Positions 49,023-58,231 of a DNA stretch of 64,000 bases are shown piece after piece; the stretch's first letter is position 1, and every line of letters starts with the position of its first letter. Where the stretch lies: the NCBI GenBank assembly GCA_001421185.1, contig LJKK01000098.1, positions 1 to 64,000 on the forward strand. Direction: 5' to 3'. This DNA comes from Methanomassiliicoccales archaeon RumEn M1 (GTDB lineage Archaea > Thermoplasmatota > Thermoplasmata > Methanomassiliicoccales > Methanomassiliicoccaceae). The position numbers and the translations under genes were made by a program. The notes under the pieces were generated by a model. That model was not told where the DNA came from and ran no database searches. It was given only the letters and a program-made list of their open reading frames with translations.

Positions 49023-49448
49023 TCACTCCTTCCACGCTTGCAGGATGAGGGCGCCGTCTCCCACGGCGATTGTCGAAGCATGGATGTCGCATCCGACCGG
49101 GAGCTCTTCTCCCATGACGAACGACAGCTGCGTCGAGCGGAGCGACCATCGCCACGACGTCGTGGGCATGAGCTCGCTCAGCGTGGAGGAGGCCAATTGT
49201 TCCATCTCCGGCGTGAGCCGGTCCGATGATGCCACCGCCTCCAGCATGGTAACGTTCTTGCCCTCGGACACCGGGAGCGTGCAGCGGAGGAGCACAGCGT
49301 GCACGTCATCGACGTTGGACCGTTCGGTCGGGACGTCGTGAGGAACGAACGATGACAATAGGGCGATGGACACCGTGGCGACCACTGACAGGAAGATCAG
49401 GGAATCGAACAGCGCCGCCACTCCTTTCTTTCCGAGCGCTCGTCTCAT
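49023..49448 (-). CDS. Pilin-like membrane-anchored protein A
   Basis: A 141-residue protein starting MRRALGKKGVAALFDSLIFL. The basic N-terminus and one hydrophobic helix (VAALFDSLIFLSVVATVSIA) look like a class III signal peptide/pilin-like anchor. The rest is an extracellular beta-rich domain. The start overlaps the stop of the gene upstream (ATGA), so it is coupled with the pilin-like protein B. Position near tadA/tadC suggests a pilus or secretion structure. Confidence 0.6.
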   Translation of the reverse strand: MRRALGKKGVAALFDSLIFLSVVATVSIALLSSFVPHDVPTERSNVDDVHAVLLRCTLPVSEGKNVTMLEAVASSDRLTPEMEQLASSTLSELMPTTSWRWSLRSTQLSFVMGEELPVGCDIHASTIAVGDGALILQAWKE

Positions 49449-49894
49449 GTCCACACCCATACTGTAAGGGTGGCCGCGGTCACCCGCTGCGGGCCGTAAT
49501 GCACGTTGACCGCCCGGCTGGACGCGAACCTCTCGCCACTGCCCATCTCGCCCTTCTCCACCAGCACCATCGTGGGACCATCGACCTCCTGGAGCACCAC
49601 CCGTACGCCTCTCGCACCGACATTGCCCGGATCGACCGAGATCTCATCGGCATCATCGGCGAACAGCACCCCGGGGGAGACGGTCCAGCGCTCGTCGGCG
49701 ATGATACGCTCCATGATCGTGCGGGAGGGGTCGACAGCGTCCCCATCGCCACCGGCGGGCAGCATGGCCATTGCGACTGCCAGAAGCGTCACCCCGGCCG
49801 CCACCACCATCATCGCCACCAGTGATTCCTGGAAGCCTCCCAACGCTTCCCGGTCCCGATGCAACCGCGCTCTCGCCCTCATCCGAGCGACCAT
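49445..49894 (-). CDS. Pilin-like membrane-anchored protein B
   Basis: A 149-residue protein. Arginine-rich N-terminus MVARMRARARLHRDREALGG is followed by the hydrophobic helix FQESLVAMMVVAAGVTLLAV and an extracellular domain with predicted beta strands (VRVVLQEVDGPTMVLVEKGE). The E in GGFQESL is the glutamate seen after the cleavage site in type IV pilins, so processing before FQES is possible. It is upstream of and overlapping the gene for protein A. Confidence 0.6.
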   Translation of the reverse strand: MVARMRARARLHRDREALGGFQESLVAMMVVAAGVTLLAVAMAMLPAGGDGDAVDPSRTIMERIIADERWTVSPGVLFADDADEISVDPGNVGARGVRVVLQEVDGPTMVLVEKGEMGSGERFASSRAVNVHYGPQRVTAATLTVWVWT

Positions 49895-49933
49895 CGGTCC
49901 GGACCATTAACTCGGCTGTGGCTACAGTTAGTG

Positions 49934-51859
49934 TTATTGCACGCCCCTGAGATAATGGCCAGCGGTGATGGCGCCGCACTTCCGCTTGATACGGTCCTTC
50001 ATGCCCAGGTCCCTTTTCTGGAACGCCTCGGCCACCATGGCGCACAGGTCCGGCGACTTGCCGCGGAGGTCGAGGGCATAGGAGTCGATCCCCAACCGGT
50101 CCATCTCCCCCATGAAGTCCATGAGGAACAGGTCGGCCGAGTTCAGGATATGGGCCCACCCCTGCTTGTCCCGGACCACCGGGAACTTCTTCCCCCTCTC
50201 GTCCTTGAGGCTGCCCTCCTTCAAGGTGGGGTCGCGGGTGATCATCATCTCCACCCGCCCGAAGACGAGGACCTCGAGCGCCCGGCCGTCGTGCGCCGCC
50301 ACATCGGCCAGGTCCTGACGGGAGAGCTCCACGGAGACCTGGCTCAGGTCGAGGTCGGGGACGGTCAAGGAGTTGAACATGTTCATGAAGTACGAACCGT
50401 AGGTCCGGCGGTCGGCATACTTCATGGCCTGGCCGGGAGAATGGACCATCACCGCGGCCGCGTCAACGTCCGGAACGACGGGGGTGACGCGGGGCAGCGA
50501 GAGGACGAATTCCTTTCCAGCCTCCTCGCAAATGCCCATGGCCTCGCCCTCGTGGCCGTCCATCTCGTAGTACACGCGGTCGACGAACGGCAGCGTGGAG
50601 CGCAGGGAGCGTATCGATGATAGATGAGCGGATAGTGTGGCCTTGCGAGCGGGCCGCCTCACGGTGGGGAGGCTGAAGGCGCGGCGCTTGGCCTCGACCC
50701 GGGCGGTCGGGAGCTGTACCTGGGAGATCATCCTCTCGATGCTGGGGAACTCCCGATCCTTGGTCTTGTATACCTCATACTCGCCCATCTCCAGGCGGAA
50801 GGGCGAGAGGACCATGGTGCCGCCGTCGTGCGGCCTCGGCGACCGTATCTCGAAGCCTCCGACCTTTTCGTCGCCGCGGTAGAACGTTATGCCGTCCCCC
50901 TCGCCCAGCGACGTGGTGGGCAGCCACACCTCCTTTCCGCGCGAGCGCGCTTTGCCGAGGGGCAAACCCCTCGACTCCGCATAACCGCGCTGCATGACAT
51001 CGTCCCCGCCCAGATACCCGGAGCTGAAGCCCCGGTTGAAGGCCACCTCGAGCATCTCTCGCTCTCGGGGCGTCATGAGCTCCTCCTCGCCTCGTGCCGC
51101 TCGCTCCACCGCGGCCTTGTAGGCCTTGGCGGCCAGATAGACATAGGTCGGAGAGCGCAGGCGCCCCTCGATCTTGATCGAGCCCACGCCCATGCGCATC
51201 AGCTCGGGGATCGAGTCCACGCAGAACAGGTCGGCCGTTGACAGAGTGAACGAGACCTCGCCTGCCAGGGAGTAACGCTTGCGGCAGGGCTGGGCGCACA
51301 TCCCCCGATTGCCGGAGCGCCCTCCCAGCATGGACGAGAATAGGCATTGACCGGAGAAGCAGTAGCACAGCGCGCCGTGGATGAAGACCTCGGTGCCTAT
51401 ACCGCCATCCCTGGCTATCCTCTCCACCTCTGGCAGGCTGAGCTCCCGCGCCAGGATGGCCCTCTCGGCGCCCGCCTCCCGTGCCCATCGGGCGTCATCG
51501 ACCGAGTGCACGCCCATCTGGGTCGAGGTGTGGATAGCGAGGGGGAAGTTCTCCTTGATCATCCTCATCAGGCCGCGGTCCTGCACGATGACCGCGTCGG
51601 GCTCCATGGACGACAGGGTGTCGAGGTACGAGAAGGCCAGAGGCAGCTCGGCCTGCTTGACCAGGGTGTTGACGGTGACGTACACCTTCACGCCGCGATC
51701 GTGGGCCGCCCGTATCGCCGCCTTGATCTCCGAGTCGGAGAAGTTGGGGGCGAACCTCCGGGCGCCGAACATCTTCCCGCTGAGATACACCGCGTCCGCT
51801 CCGCCCAGTAGAGCGGCCTTTAGCGAGTCCTTGGAGCCGGCGGGGGCGAGCACTTCCAT
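49934..51859 (-). CDS. U32 family peptidase
   Basis: A 641-residue U32-type protein with MEVLAPAGSKDSLKAALLGG, ADAVYLSGKMFGARRFAPNF, the signature EVFIHGALCYCFSGQCLFSS and GNRGMCAQPCRKRYSL. Four cysteines in that region probably bind an iron-sulfur cluster or zinc. Many U32 proteins act in tRNA or cofactor hydroxylation rather than proteolysis (RlhA, TrhP, UbiU), so the peptidase name is historical. It has the long C-terminal DUF3656-type extension. Confidence 0.88.
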   Translation of the reverse strand: MEVLAPAGSKDSLKAALLGGADAVYLSGKMFGARRFAPNFSDSEIKAAIRAAHDRGVKVYVTVNTLVKQAELPLAFSYLDTLSSMEPDAVIVQDRGLMRMIKENFPLAIHTSTQMGVHSVDDARWAREAGAERAILARELSLPEVERIARDGGIGTEVFIHGALCYCFSGQCLFSSMLGGRSGNRGMCAQPCRKRYSLAGEVSFTLSTADLFCVDSIPELMRMGVGSIKIEGRLRSPTYVYLAAKAYKAAVERAARGEEELMTPREREMLEVAFNRGFSSGYLGGDDVMQRGYAESRGLPLGKARSRGKEVWLPTTSLGEGDGITFYRGDEKVGGFEIRSPRPHDGGTMVLSPFRLEMGEYEVYKTKDREFPSIERMISQVQLPTARVEAKRRAFSLPTVRRPARKATLSAHLSSIRSLRSTLPFVDRVYYEMDGHEGEAMGICEEAGKEFVLSLPRVTPVVPDVDAAAVMVHSPGQAMKYADRRTYGSYFMNMFNSLTVPDLDLSQVSVELSRQDLADVAAHDGRALEVLVFGRVEMMITRDPTLKEGSLKDERGKKFPVVRDKQGWAHILNSADLFLMDFMGEMDRLGIDSYALDLRGKSPDLCAMVAEAFQKRDLGMKDRIKRKCGAITAGHYLRGVQ

Positions 51860-51915
51860 GGTTCAGCCAATGTTATCAATGAGTTAAATGTAGTGTACAG
51901 TTAGCCTCAAGCGGT

Positions 51916-52512
51916 ATGACCCCCCCGAGGGCGGTGCCCCGTTCGCATATGAACATCTCGTTGGGCAGATTATGGGGGCGTGGCAGCAGGGCGGCGGTGA
52001 GGCCGGCCGGCCGTCGCGGATGCGAGTACAGTAAGACAAATGGGACGGTAAGGGTGGAATGCGATGGCTGTGCCAACGGCCAGAGCCTTAACTGTCCGCC
52101 CTGCTTCAAGGGTGTCCTGCGCATCCTGGCCAATGAATCGGAGGTGCGAGAGCTCCTGCTGGCCAGGGACTGGGAGGTCTCCTACGATGCAGAGTGCGTC
52201 CGGGTCCTCAGCGCGGTCGCCGAGGTCAACCGGTTCTGCTCCAGCCTGACCTACTCGCTGCCGTTCGAATCGTGCCCATCATGCGGCGCCAATCCCCGAG
52301 GTATGATCTCCCGCGTCATCGAGCGGCTGCCCCAGGGGATCGGCGCGGAGCTTGCATCGCAGCTGCGGCCAGGCCCTCATGGGGCGGCATGCGAGCAGTG
52401 CGTGCGGACGTCCATGAACAACCTGGAGCACATAGCGTTCCTATTGGATGAGGCCGAGAGGAAGGTGGCCAGAACGGCCTTCAGGGTGGTGACGGTGAAT
52501 GAGCGCGCCTAG
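51916..52512 (+). CDS. Cysteine-rich protein upstream of tadA
   Basis: A protein of up to 198 residues; the start is uncertain (ATG at 51916, 51949, or later). The core has VECDGCANGQSLNCPPCFKG, SCPSCGANPRGMISRVIERL, then GAACEQCVRTSMNNLEHIAF. Three CxxC-type pairs suggest one or two zinc sites. It overlaps tadA by 14 nt, so it is the first gene of the operon and probably an accessory or N-terminal partner of the ATPase. Similar Cys-rich proteins precede archaeal type IV secretion ATPases in some Thermoplasmata. Confidence 0.6.
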   Translation: MTPPRAVPRSHMNISLGRLWGRGSRAAVRPAGRRGCEYSKTNGTVRVECDGCANGQSLNCPPCFKGVLRILANESEVRELLLARDWEVSYDAECVRVLSAVAEVNRFCSSLTYSLPFESCPSCGANPRGMISRVIERLPQGIGAELASQLRPGPHGAACEQCVRTSMNNLEHIAFLLDEAERKVARTAFRVVTVNERA

Positions 52513-54225
52513 GGTGGTCCTTCGCTCCGGTCTGCCCCGCGTCCCCGAGGGGAACGCCTTGTCGAGGGGAATAAGTCGCATCCTGGAGGAGAGGTCCATG
52601 CGGCGCCCGCGGTTCTCCGGCTACTGGACCTCGGCCACGCCTTCCCGCGCCGAGGAGCTGGAATGCTACCAGGTGGGCGGGGCCAGGGTCAAGCTGTTCT
52701 CCCTGGAGGGCGGCCAGAGGCATCTGTACCACATATCGCCCTGGGAGCACGGACTCCCGGACGAGGTCGTCAGGGTGGTGGACGGCGTCATCTCGCAGGT
52801 GACCGACCTGCCCCCGCCGGACCTCGAGGTGGGCTACGATGAGCTGAGGGGTTACGTGGTAAGAACCGCCACGCGCCTGCTGCGCAAGCGGTGCGAGGGG
52901 CTGGAGATGGGGAGCAGCATCGAGGAGAGGGAGCGGACGATCGTCCGGCTGTCCGAGATGGTGGCGCGCCACACGGTCGGCCTGGGACTCTTCGAGGTAT
53001 TGTTGGCCGACGACAGGATCGAGGACATCTATGTCGACGCCCCCTCCTGGGAGAACCCGGTCCATATCACCATCGGCGGGGTGGCGGGCTTCAATTCGGT
53101 GTGCCGGTGCGGGACCAACATCACCGTCTCGGGCGATGAGATGAACGGTCTGGTATCGAAGTTCAGACAGTACACCCTCCGGCCGTTCTCCGAGGCGTTC
53201 CCGGCCCTCGAGGCCGACCTGCCCGGCTATGACGCCCGAGCCACCGTCATAGGTCCTCCGCTCAGCCCATCGGGCCCTGCGCTCGCCCTACGGCGACATT
53301 CGCGGAGACCGTGGACCCTGCTGCGCCTGGTGGAGGCGGGCGCCTTGGACACCTATGCGGCCGCGCTGCTGTCGTTCCTCATCGACGGCCGGTCCACCGC
53401 CCTCATCTGCGGTGCCCGGGGCGCCGGGAAGTCGTCCATGCTGTCGGCCATGATGTTCGAGTTCCCCCTGGAGCAGCGCATCCTGACCATCGAGGACACG
53501 CTGGAACTGCCGATTGGACGGATGCAATCGCTCGGGTACCGCATCCAGTCCCTGTTCGTGGACCGCGGGATGGAACGGTCCGCCGAGGATGGGGCCGATG
53601 ACGCCCTGCGCGTCTCCCTCCGCCTTGGTGAGTCGGCCATCGTGATGGGCGAGGTCCGCGGCAAGGAGGCCCAGACCCTCTATCAGAGCATGCGCACCGG
53701 CCGCGCCGGATCGTCGGTGCTCGGGACCATACACGGCGAGTCGGCGCGTTCCGTCTATGACCGGGTGGTCCATGACATGGGGATCTCCAAGGAGGCGTTC
53801 ATGGCCACCGACATCGTGGTGACCATGGGGCTGTCCCGCCCCGGCGGGTCGTCCCGCCCGGTCCGCCGGCTGGTCGAGGTCGCCGAGGTGTCGCGCGAAC
53901 GCGGTCCGGGAGAGTTCAATCTCCTGCTGGGCGAGGGCGATAAGGGGCTGAGATGCGCATCCGAGACGATCGCCCGCATCGCCGCCAGCTGGGGACTGGA
54001 CTACCAGGACGCGCTGGAGAACATCAGGCGCGGGACCAGATGCGCCAGGTGCTCGTCGACGCCGCGGTCCGGGGGCACGCCGAGTGCCTGGCACCGGAAT
54101 GGACCTGCCGATGCAACGAGTTCCTGTGGCAGAGGATGGACAACGGCAGGGTGAGCGCCGATGAGGTGGTGAACGACTTCCGACGCTTCGTCCGGGGAAG
54201 GGTGGGGATCGATGACCTTCGCTGA
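52499..54225 (+). CDS. tadA: Type II/IV secretion (Tad/GspE-type) ATPase, with frame break near the end
   Basis: Two frames form one protein of about 575 residues. The main part holds LLADDRIEDIYVDAPSWENP, Walker A ICGARGAGKSSML, ILTIEDTLELPIGRMQS, and AIVMGEVRGKEAQTLYQSMR with the Walker B and GTIHGESARS histidine box. The frame is lost around 54026-54034 after DALENI; one missing G in the AGGCGCGGG stretch restores ARDQMRQVLVDAAVRGHAEC and the end VRGRVGIDDLR. It drives assembly of a pilus or secretion structure with TadC. Overlaps the next gene by 14 nt. Confidence 0.87.
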
Positions 54226-55969
54226 GCGGTCCTTCGCCCGCATGCTCGAGACCTTCCCTCGATGGGACGCGCCCGCCTCCCTCGCCCCGTTGCTGTCTTC
54301 CAAACGAACGGGACAGGGGGAGAGGTGGATGAGGCGCAACGGCATCGAGGAGCGCGACCTCCGTTCGGCCGGTTACTCGGTGCTGCTTCTCGGCTATACC
54401 ATCTCGATGGCGTCGTTGCTCATCGTTCTCCTCCTGTTCGGACCGCAGAGCGGTGCGATGGCCCTATTCCCCGCCCTGCTGGCCCCCCTGGCCGCGGCCT
54501 CGCTGTTCGTCAACGCCCCTGAATCGCTGTCCCAGGGCGAGGAGCGCCGGATACTGGCCGAGAGCCCGGCAGTGGTGGGCGGGCTCACCATGAGCATGCA
54601 GCTGCAGCCCTCTCTGGAACGGGCCGTCCTGTTCGCGTCCCGGGGCACGCACGGTGTGCTCCCCGGCCGGCTGAGAGAGGCCATGTGGTCCAGCCTCACC
54701 AGGGTGCAAGGGTCGGTGGAGAGGGCGGTGATCGACATGTCCTCGGCCTTCTCCTCCGTGAACGACCCCTTGCGCCAGTCGCTGCATCTGATCATGGCCG
54801 CCACCAGGGAGCGGACCAGGGAGGGCATGGACCGCCTGCTCGACAAGGCCAACTCCATCGCCCTGAACGGGGTGAGGGATGCGGTGGACCGGTATGTGGC
54901 CTCGTTGTCCACTCCCACCATGGTGCTGTTCTCGCTGGGGACTCTCCTACCGATCATGCTGTTCACCCTTCTTCCGATGTTGAGCCTAGGTAGCTCCTTC
55001 GGGGGCGATGCCGAGGCGCCATCCTCCCTCGGGGGCATGGCCGCCCTCCTGCTCATCGTGTTCCCGTCGGCCTCCTTCATCTATGCCCGTTCCATACTGC
55101 GCCGCAATCCTCTCGTTCCCGGCGTCCCGGAGGCCGTGGTCTGGCGGAGGGACCTCGCGCTCTTCGTCCTGATGTGGGTCGTCATCGCCGCCTCTTCGTT
55201 CGTCGTGGACCTGGGCGAGCGTCAGGCCTACCTTCAGGCGGCCGCGGTGGTGCTTCCTCCCTGCGCGTACCTGTCATTGAACCTTCGTTCCGGACACTCC
55301 GCTCGCTCCCGCAGGTCTCGGGACGAGAAGGAGATGGTGAACGCCCTGTTCCAGGTGGGCAACACGATGGCGGCCGGCGCCTCCTTGGAGGAGGCGCTGA
55401 GAAGGACAGCCCTGGCCCGGCCGGGAGGGAGCTTCGAAAGCATGGCCAGAAGGGTGCTGCATCGCGCCACCATCATCGGGGGCGGGATGAAGAGGGCCCT
55501 GTCCGAGGACAAGGTCCTGAAGGAGACCTCGCCGCTGGTACAGGCCGCCTTCGCCACGGTGGCCGAATGTTCTGAGAGGGATCCCCGATATGCCGGGCAG
55601 GTCGCCCTGAACCTCGCTCAGCTGTTGTCGGACCTGAACGCCTGCCAGGCCAAGATCGATGAGAAGCTGAAGGGCGTGGTGGACATGATGCGCTCCACCG
55701 CCCTGGTGTTCGGGCCGGTGGTGCTGGGGGTGACCTCCTCGCTGTTCGCCGTGATCGGCGGCGCCGAGGCGGTGGACGACATCGTCCTGCTGACCGGGAT
55801 CTACATCGCCCAGCTGTCCCTCATCGTGTCGCACTTCACCGTCTTCCTGCAGGGGAACGGTTCGTGGGGCGAGGTCGGCTACCAGTTCGCCACCCGGACG
55901 CCGGTGGCCCTGCTCATCTTCGCCGCCACCTCGCTCATCTGCCGAACGGGGCTGATCTCCCTTCTGTGA
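54212..55969 (+). CDS. tadC: Type II secretion F / TadC-like membrane platform protein
   Basis: A 585-residue protein with two T2SF (GspF) domains and about eight membrane helices. First T2SF: ILAESPAVVGGLTMSMQLQP, RVQGSVERAVIDMSSAFSSV; second: EMVNALFQVGNTMAAGASLE, RRVLHRATIIGGGMKRALSE. It is the inner-membrane platform that works with the TadA ATPase. Archaeal TadC are often this double length. No pilin gene is adjacent on the same strand; the pilin-like genes at 49023-49894 are the nearest. Confidence 0.92.
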   Translation: MTFAERSFARMLETFPRWDAPASLAPLLSSKRTGQGERWMRRNGIEERDLRSAGYSVLLLGYTISMASLLIVLLLFGPQSGAMALFPALLAPLAAASLFVNAPESLSQGEERRILAESPAVVGGLTMSMQLQPSLERAVLFASRGTHGVLPGRLREAMWSSLTRVQGSVERAVIDMSSAFSSVNDPLRQSLHLIMAATRERTREGMDRLLDKANSIALNGVRDAVDRYVASLSTPTMVLFSLGTLLPIMLFTLLPMLSLGSSFGGDAEAPSSLGGMAALLLIVFPSASFIYARSILRRNPLVPGVPEAVVWRRDLALFVLMWVVIAASSFVVDLGERQAYLQAAAVVLPPCAYLSLNLRSGHSARSRRSRDEKEMVNALFQVGNTMAAGASLEEALRRTALARPGGSFESMARRVLHRATIIGGGMKRALSEDKVLKETSPLVQAAFATVAECSERDPRYAGQVALNLAQLLSDLNACQAKIDEKLKGVVDMMRSTALVFGPVVLGVTSSLFAVIGGAEAVDDIVLLTGIYIAQLSLIVSHFTVFLQGNGSWGEVGYQFATRTPVALLIFAATSLICRTGLISLL

Positions 55970-56357
55970 TTACGAACAGCGAGGCGTCGGGAGCATCGTA
56001 CAGTTCGGCCGAGATCGCCTCCTCGGTGTCGTGCGTCGTCTCGGCGTCTATGCGGGCCCGGACCTCGGGGAGCAGATCGATCTGGAGATGCTTGAACCCG
56101 TCGGAGAACTCGGCCGACGCCTCGCCGTCGTCCCTCAGGGTGATGTTTCCCTTCCCCAGCGTGCAGCAGGAGGACATTTGGACGCCGTCGGCCATGCAGG
56201 AAAGGGGCCTCTTGGTGCCGCTGTGCAGCAGGGCATAGATCCGTTCGGGGAACCTGTCGCGGGCGATCATGCCCATGCGGTAGCCGATGACCGCGTACGG
56301 TCCCAGGTGTCCATGAAAGCGCTTGAGGGCGCGGAGCTCATCTGGAAGGGATGTCAT
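55935..56357 (-). CDS. FmdE family protein (formylmethanofuran dehydrogenase subunit E-like)
   Basis: A 140-residue protein with LKRFHGHLGPYAVIGYRMGM, LLHSGTKRPLSCMADGVQMS and SCCTLGKGNI, which is the FmdE domain (PF02663), with H, C, D and C metal positions. Stand-alone FmdE proteins occur in many anaerobes outside methanogenesis and their role is unclear. Its 3' end overlaps the tadC end by 35 nt on the opposite strand. Confidence 0.88.
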   Translation of the reverse strand: MTSLPDELRALKRFHGHLGPYAVIGYRMGMIARDRFPERIYALLHSGTKRPLSCMADGVQMSSCCTLGKGNITLRDDGEASAEFSDGFKHLQIDLLPEVRARIDAETTHDTEEAISAELYDAPDASLFVITEGRSAPFGR

Positions 56358-56435
56358 CGGCGGCGAAAGCCCCTCTCCCCATAAAGGCGTTTTCCCCGGG
56401 GAAAGGTTAAAGGGCGAGCAAGCGCTGGGAGGGCC

Positions 56436-56938
56436 GTGGAGAGGGAACCGTCCTGGAAGGCCAAGAGGGCCTTGCTGCTGTTCGCGGCCGCTTGGGCCGC
56501 GCTCGTCGTCCTCACGCCGTTCACCATGCCCCCGGGCACCACGGGCGACCTGTCGGGGAGCGTGGGAACGATGGACAACGACCTAGTTCAAGCGAACCCC
56601 TGGCCCAGGCCGTCTATGCGATCGGCGACCTCAACTGCCATACCATGGCCGAGAGGTCGTTCGAGCTCAACGGCAATCAGATGGCGTTCTGCGCCCGCGA
56701 CCTGGGCCTCTTCCTTGGCCTCGCCGTCGGCATGGCCGCGGTGCTGTTCCTCGAACCCCGGTTCATGTGGCCCGTGGTCATCATCATGGCGGCCCCCCTG
56801 GTGATCGACGGGACCGTGCAGCTCCTGACGGACTATGAGTCGAGCAACTTCGTGCGCGTCATCACAGGAGCGTTGGGCGGCTCGGCGGTCGCCCTCTTCC
56901 TGGGCCACGTGGCCGATGTCGTGCTCAAGGTGAGATAA
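56436..56938 (+). CDS. DUF2085 family membrane protein, with frame break
   Basis: Two frames form one protein of about 167 residues: an N-terminal hydrophobic helix (RALLLFAAAWAALVVLTPFT), then AVYAIGDLNCHTMAERSFEL, NGNQMAFCARDLGLFLGLAV and two or three more membrane helices. DUF2085 proteins have this C-H...C-A-R-D core, perhaps a metal site in the membrane. The frame changes at a run of four C (56598-56601); five C restores NPLAQAVYAIG. Starting codon is GTG at 56436. The function is unknown. Confidence 0.8.
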
Positions 56939-57510
56939 AGGGGTGAGACAGGCAGGCACAGGAAGTCCTGACGGGCGGCCGCCCTGTTTTTCATTTAGGA
57001 GCACACGACTAAGGTCTTGAGTGCATATCCGAGAGCGGTCTTACACCCTACCTGTCCCGTCATGGGACAGCAACTACAACGAATTTAAACCTGTTGCAAC
57101 GAACCCGCCGCCGACGGAACATCTGGATAAGGATAAATCATTGCGAAAAATATCAATTCGTTGCGAACAACGCCCATGCACCCTAACGATTGTTGTGCCC
57201 ATCGTCGCCGGTGGAAGGTCGACGTAGGTTATTGAGAAAATCGTAGGCTCCCGCCCCGGTCGCCTCGCTGTCGCCGATCGGTCCTGCTCGCCGAGGCGGA
57301 AGGCGCATCAGGAGATATGCTTAAATAGTAAAATCGCCTCATAGAATCGTCGCCCTGCCGCCCGAGGGCCGGTGTGGACAGGATGATGCAGCGGCTGTAT
57401 TTTCGCATCCAGGATGTGAGCCAAGGTCGATAAATTATAAATATGGCCGCTTTCATTCGATAGGTATCGAAAGAACATCATCTTTTAACCGCTTTTGAGG
57501 TTGATGGCAC
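56939..57510. other. Long non-coding region before the proteasome gene
   Basis: About 570 bp without a convincing protein. There are two or three possible promoters: AATTTAAAC at about 57080, CTTAAATAGT at about 57318, and TAAATTATAAATA at 57431-57443. The last lies about 70 bp before the psmB start and is probably its TATA box. The words GTTGCAACGAA, CATTGCGAAAAA and CGTTGCGAACAACG at 57099-57174 form a loose repeat. A small RNA is possible but no family is recognised. Confidence 0.4.
57431..57443 (+). promoter_or_regulatory. TATA box for psmB
   Basis: TAAATTATAAATA lies 68-80 bp upstream of the psmB ATG, leaving a leader of about 45 nt. It is the strongest A/T-rich element in the region. 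Confidence 0.5.
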
Positions 57511-58172
57511 ATGGCTGATAATGAGCTTAAGACGGGTACTACCACAATCGGTATAGTTTACAAGGACGGGGTGGTCATGGCCACTGAGCACAGGGCCACC
57601 ATGGGTAACATCATCGCTCACAAGGACGTCCAGAAACTGTTCAAGGTCGATGACAACCTCGGCCTGACCGTTGCGGGACTGGTCGGCGATGCGCAGGTCC
57701 TCGTCCGCTACATAAAGGCGGAGGTGGAGCTGTACAAGCTCAAGAGGGGCACCAACATGTCCGTCAAGTCCGCCGCGACCCTTCTTAGCAACATCATGCG
57801 CGGAGGAGGCGGCTCCTACGGGTTCTACTACGTGGGACTGATCCTCGGCGCATCGATGCCCAGGGCGGTCATGTCTACTCGCTCGACAGTGCTGGAGGCA
57901 CCATCAGGGACGACTACACCAGCACCGGTTCCGGCTCCCCGTACGCCCTCGGCGTGCTGGAGGACCACTACGTCAAGGATATGGAGGAGCAGGACGCCAT
58001 CGATCTCGCGATCCGCGGCCTCAACGCGGCCATGCGCCGTGACTCCGCTTCCGGCGACGGCTACGCCGTCGCGGTCATCAACAAGGACGGATTCCGCGAG
58101 CTCACCGCCGAGGAGGCCCTGGAGAGGGCCGAGGCGATCGGGCTGCGGATCGGTTACGTCCGCCAGAAGTAA
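57511..58172 (+). CDS. psmB: Proteasome beta subunit, with frame break
   Basis: Two frames form one protein of about 220 residues. It begins MADNELKTG, the propeptide, cut before Thr10 ([11 protein letters not shown]), the catalytic nucleophile. The Asp (KDG), Lys (AHKDVQK) and C-terminal [20 protein letters not shown] are present. The break lies near 57846-57851 where CTCGGCGCATC reads; a missing G (GGCGGCATC) restores [18 protein letters not shown]. The beta ring carries the protein-degrading activity of the 20S proteasome. The gene is normally essential, so a sequence error is the likely cause. Confidence 0.9.
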
Positions 58173-58231
58173 ACCCCTTCCCAAATCACCCTTTTGTTAT
58201 TGTATAAAATCCAAACAAGCAGGAATCATTC

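Noticed and set aside
57840..57855. Programmed ribosomal frameshift in psmB
   Set aside because: No slippery sequence or downstream pseudoknot is visible, and four other unrelated genes have similar breaks.
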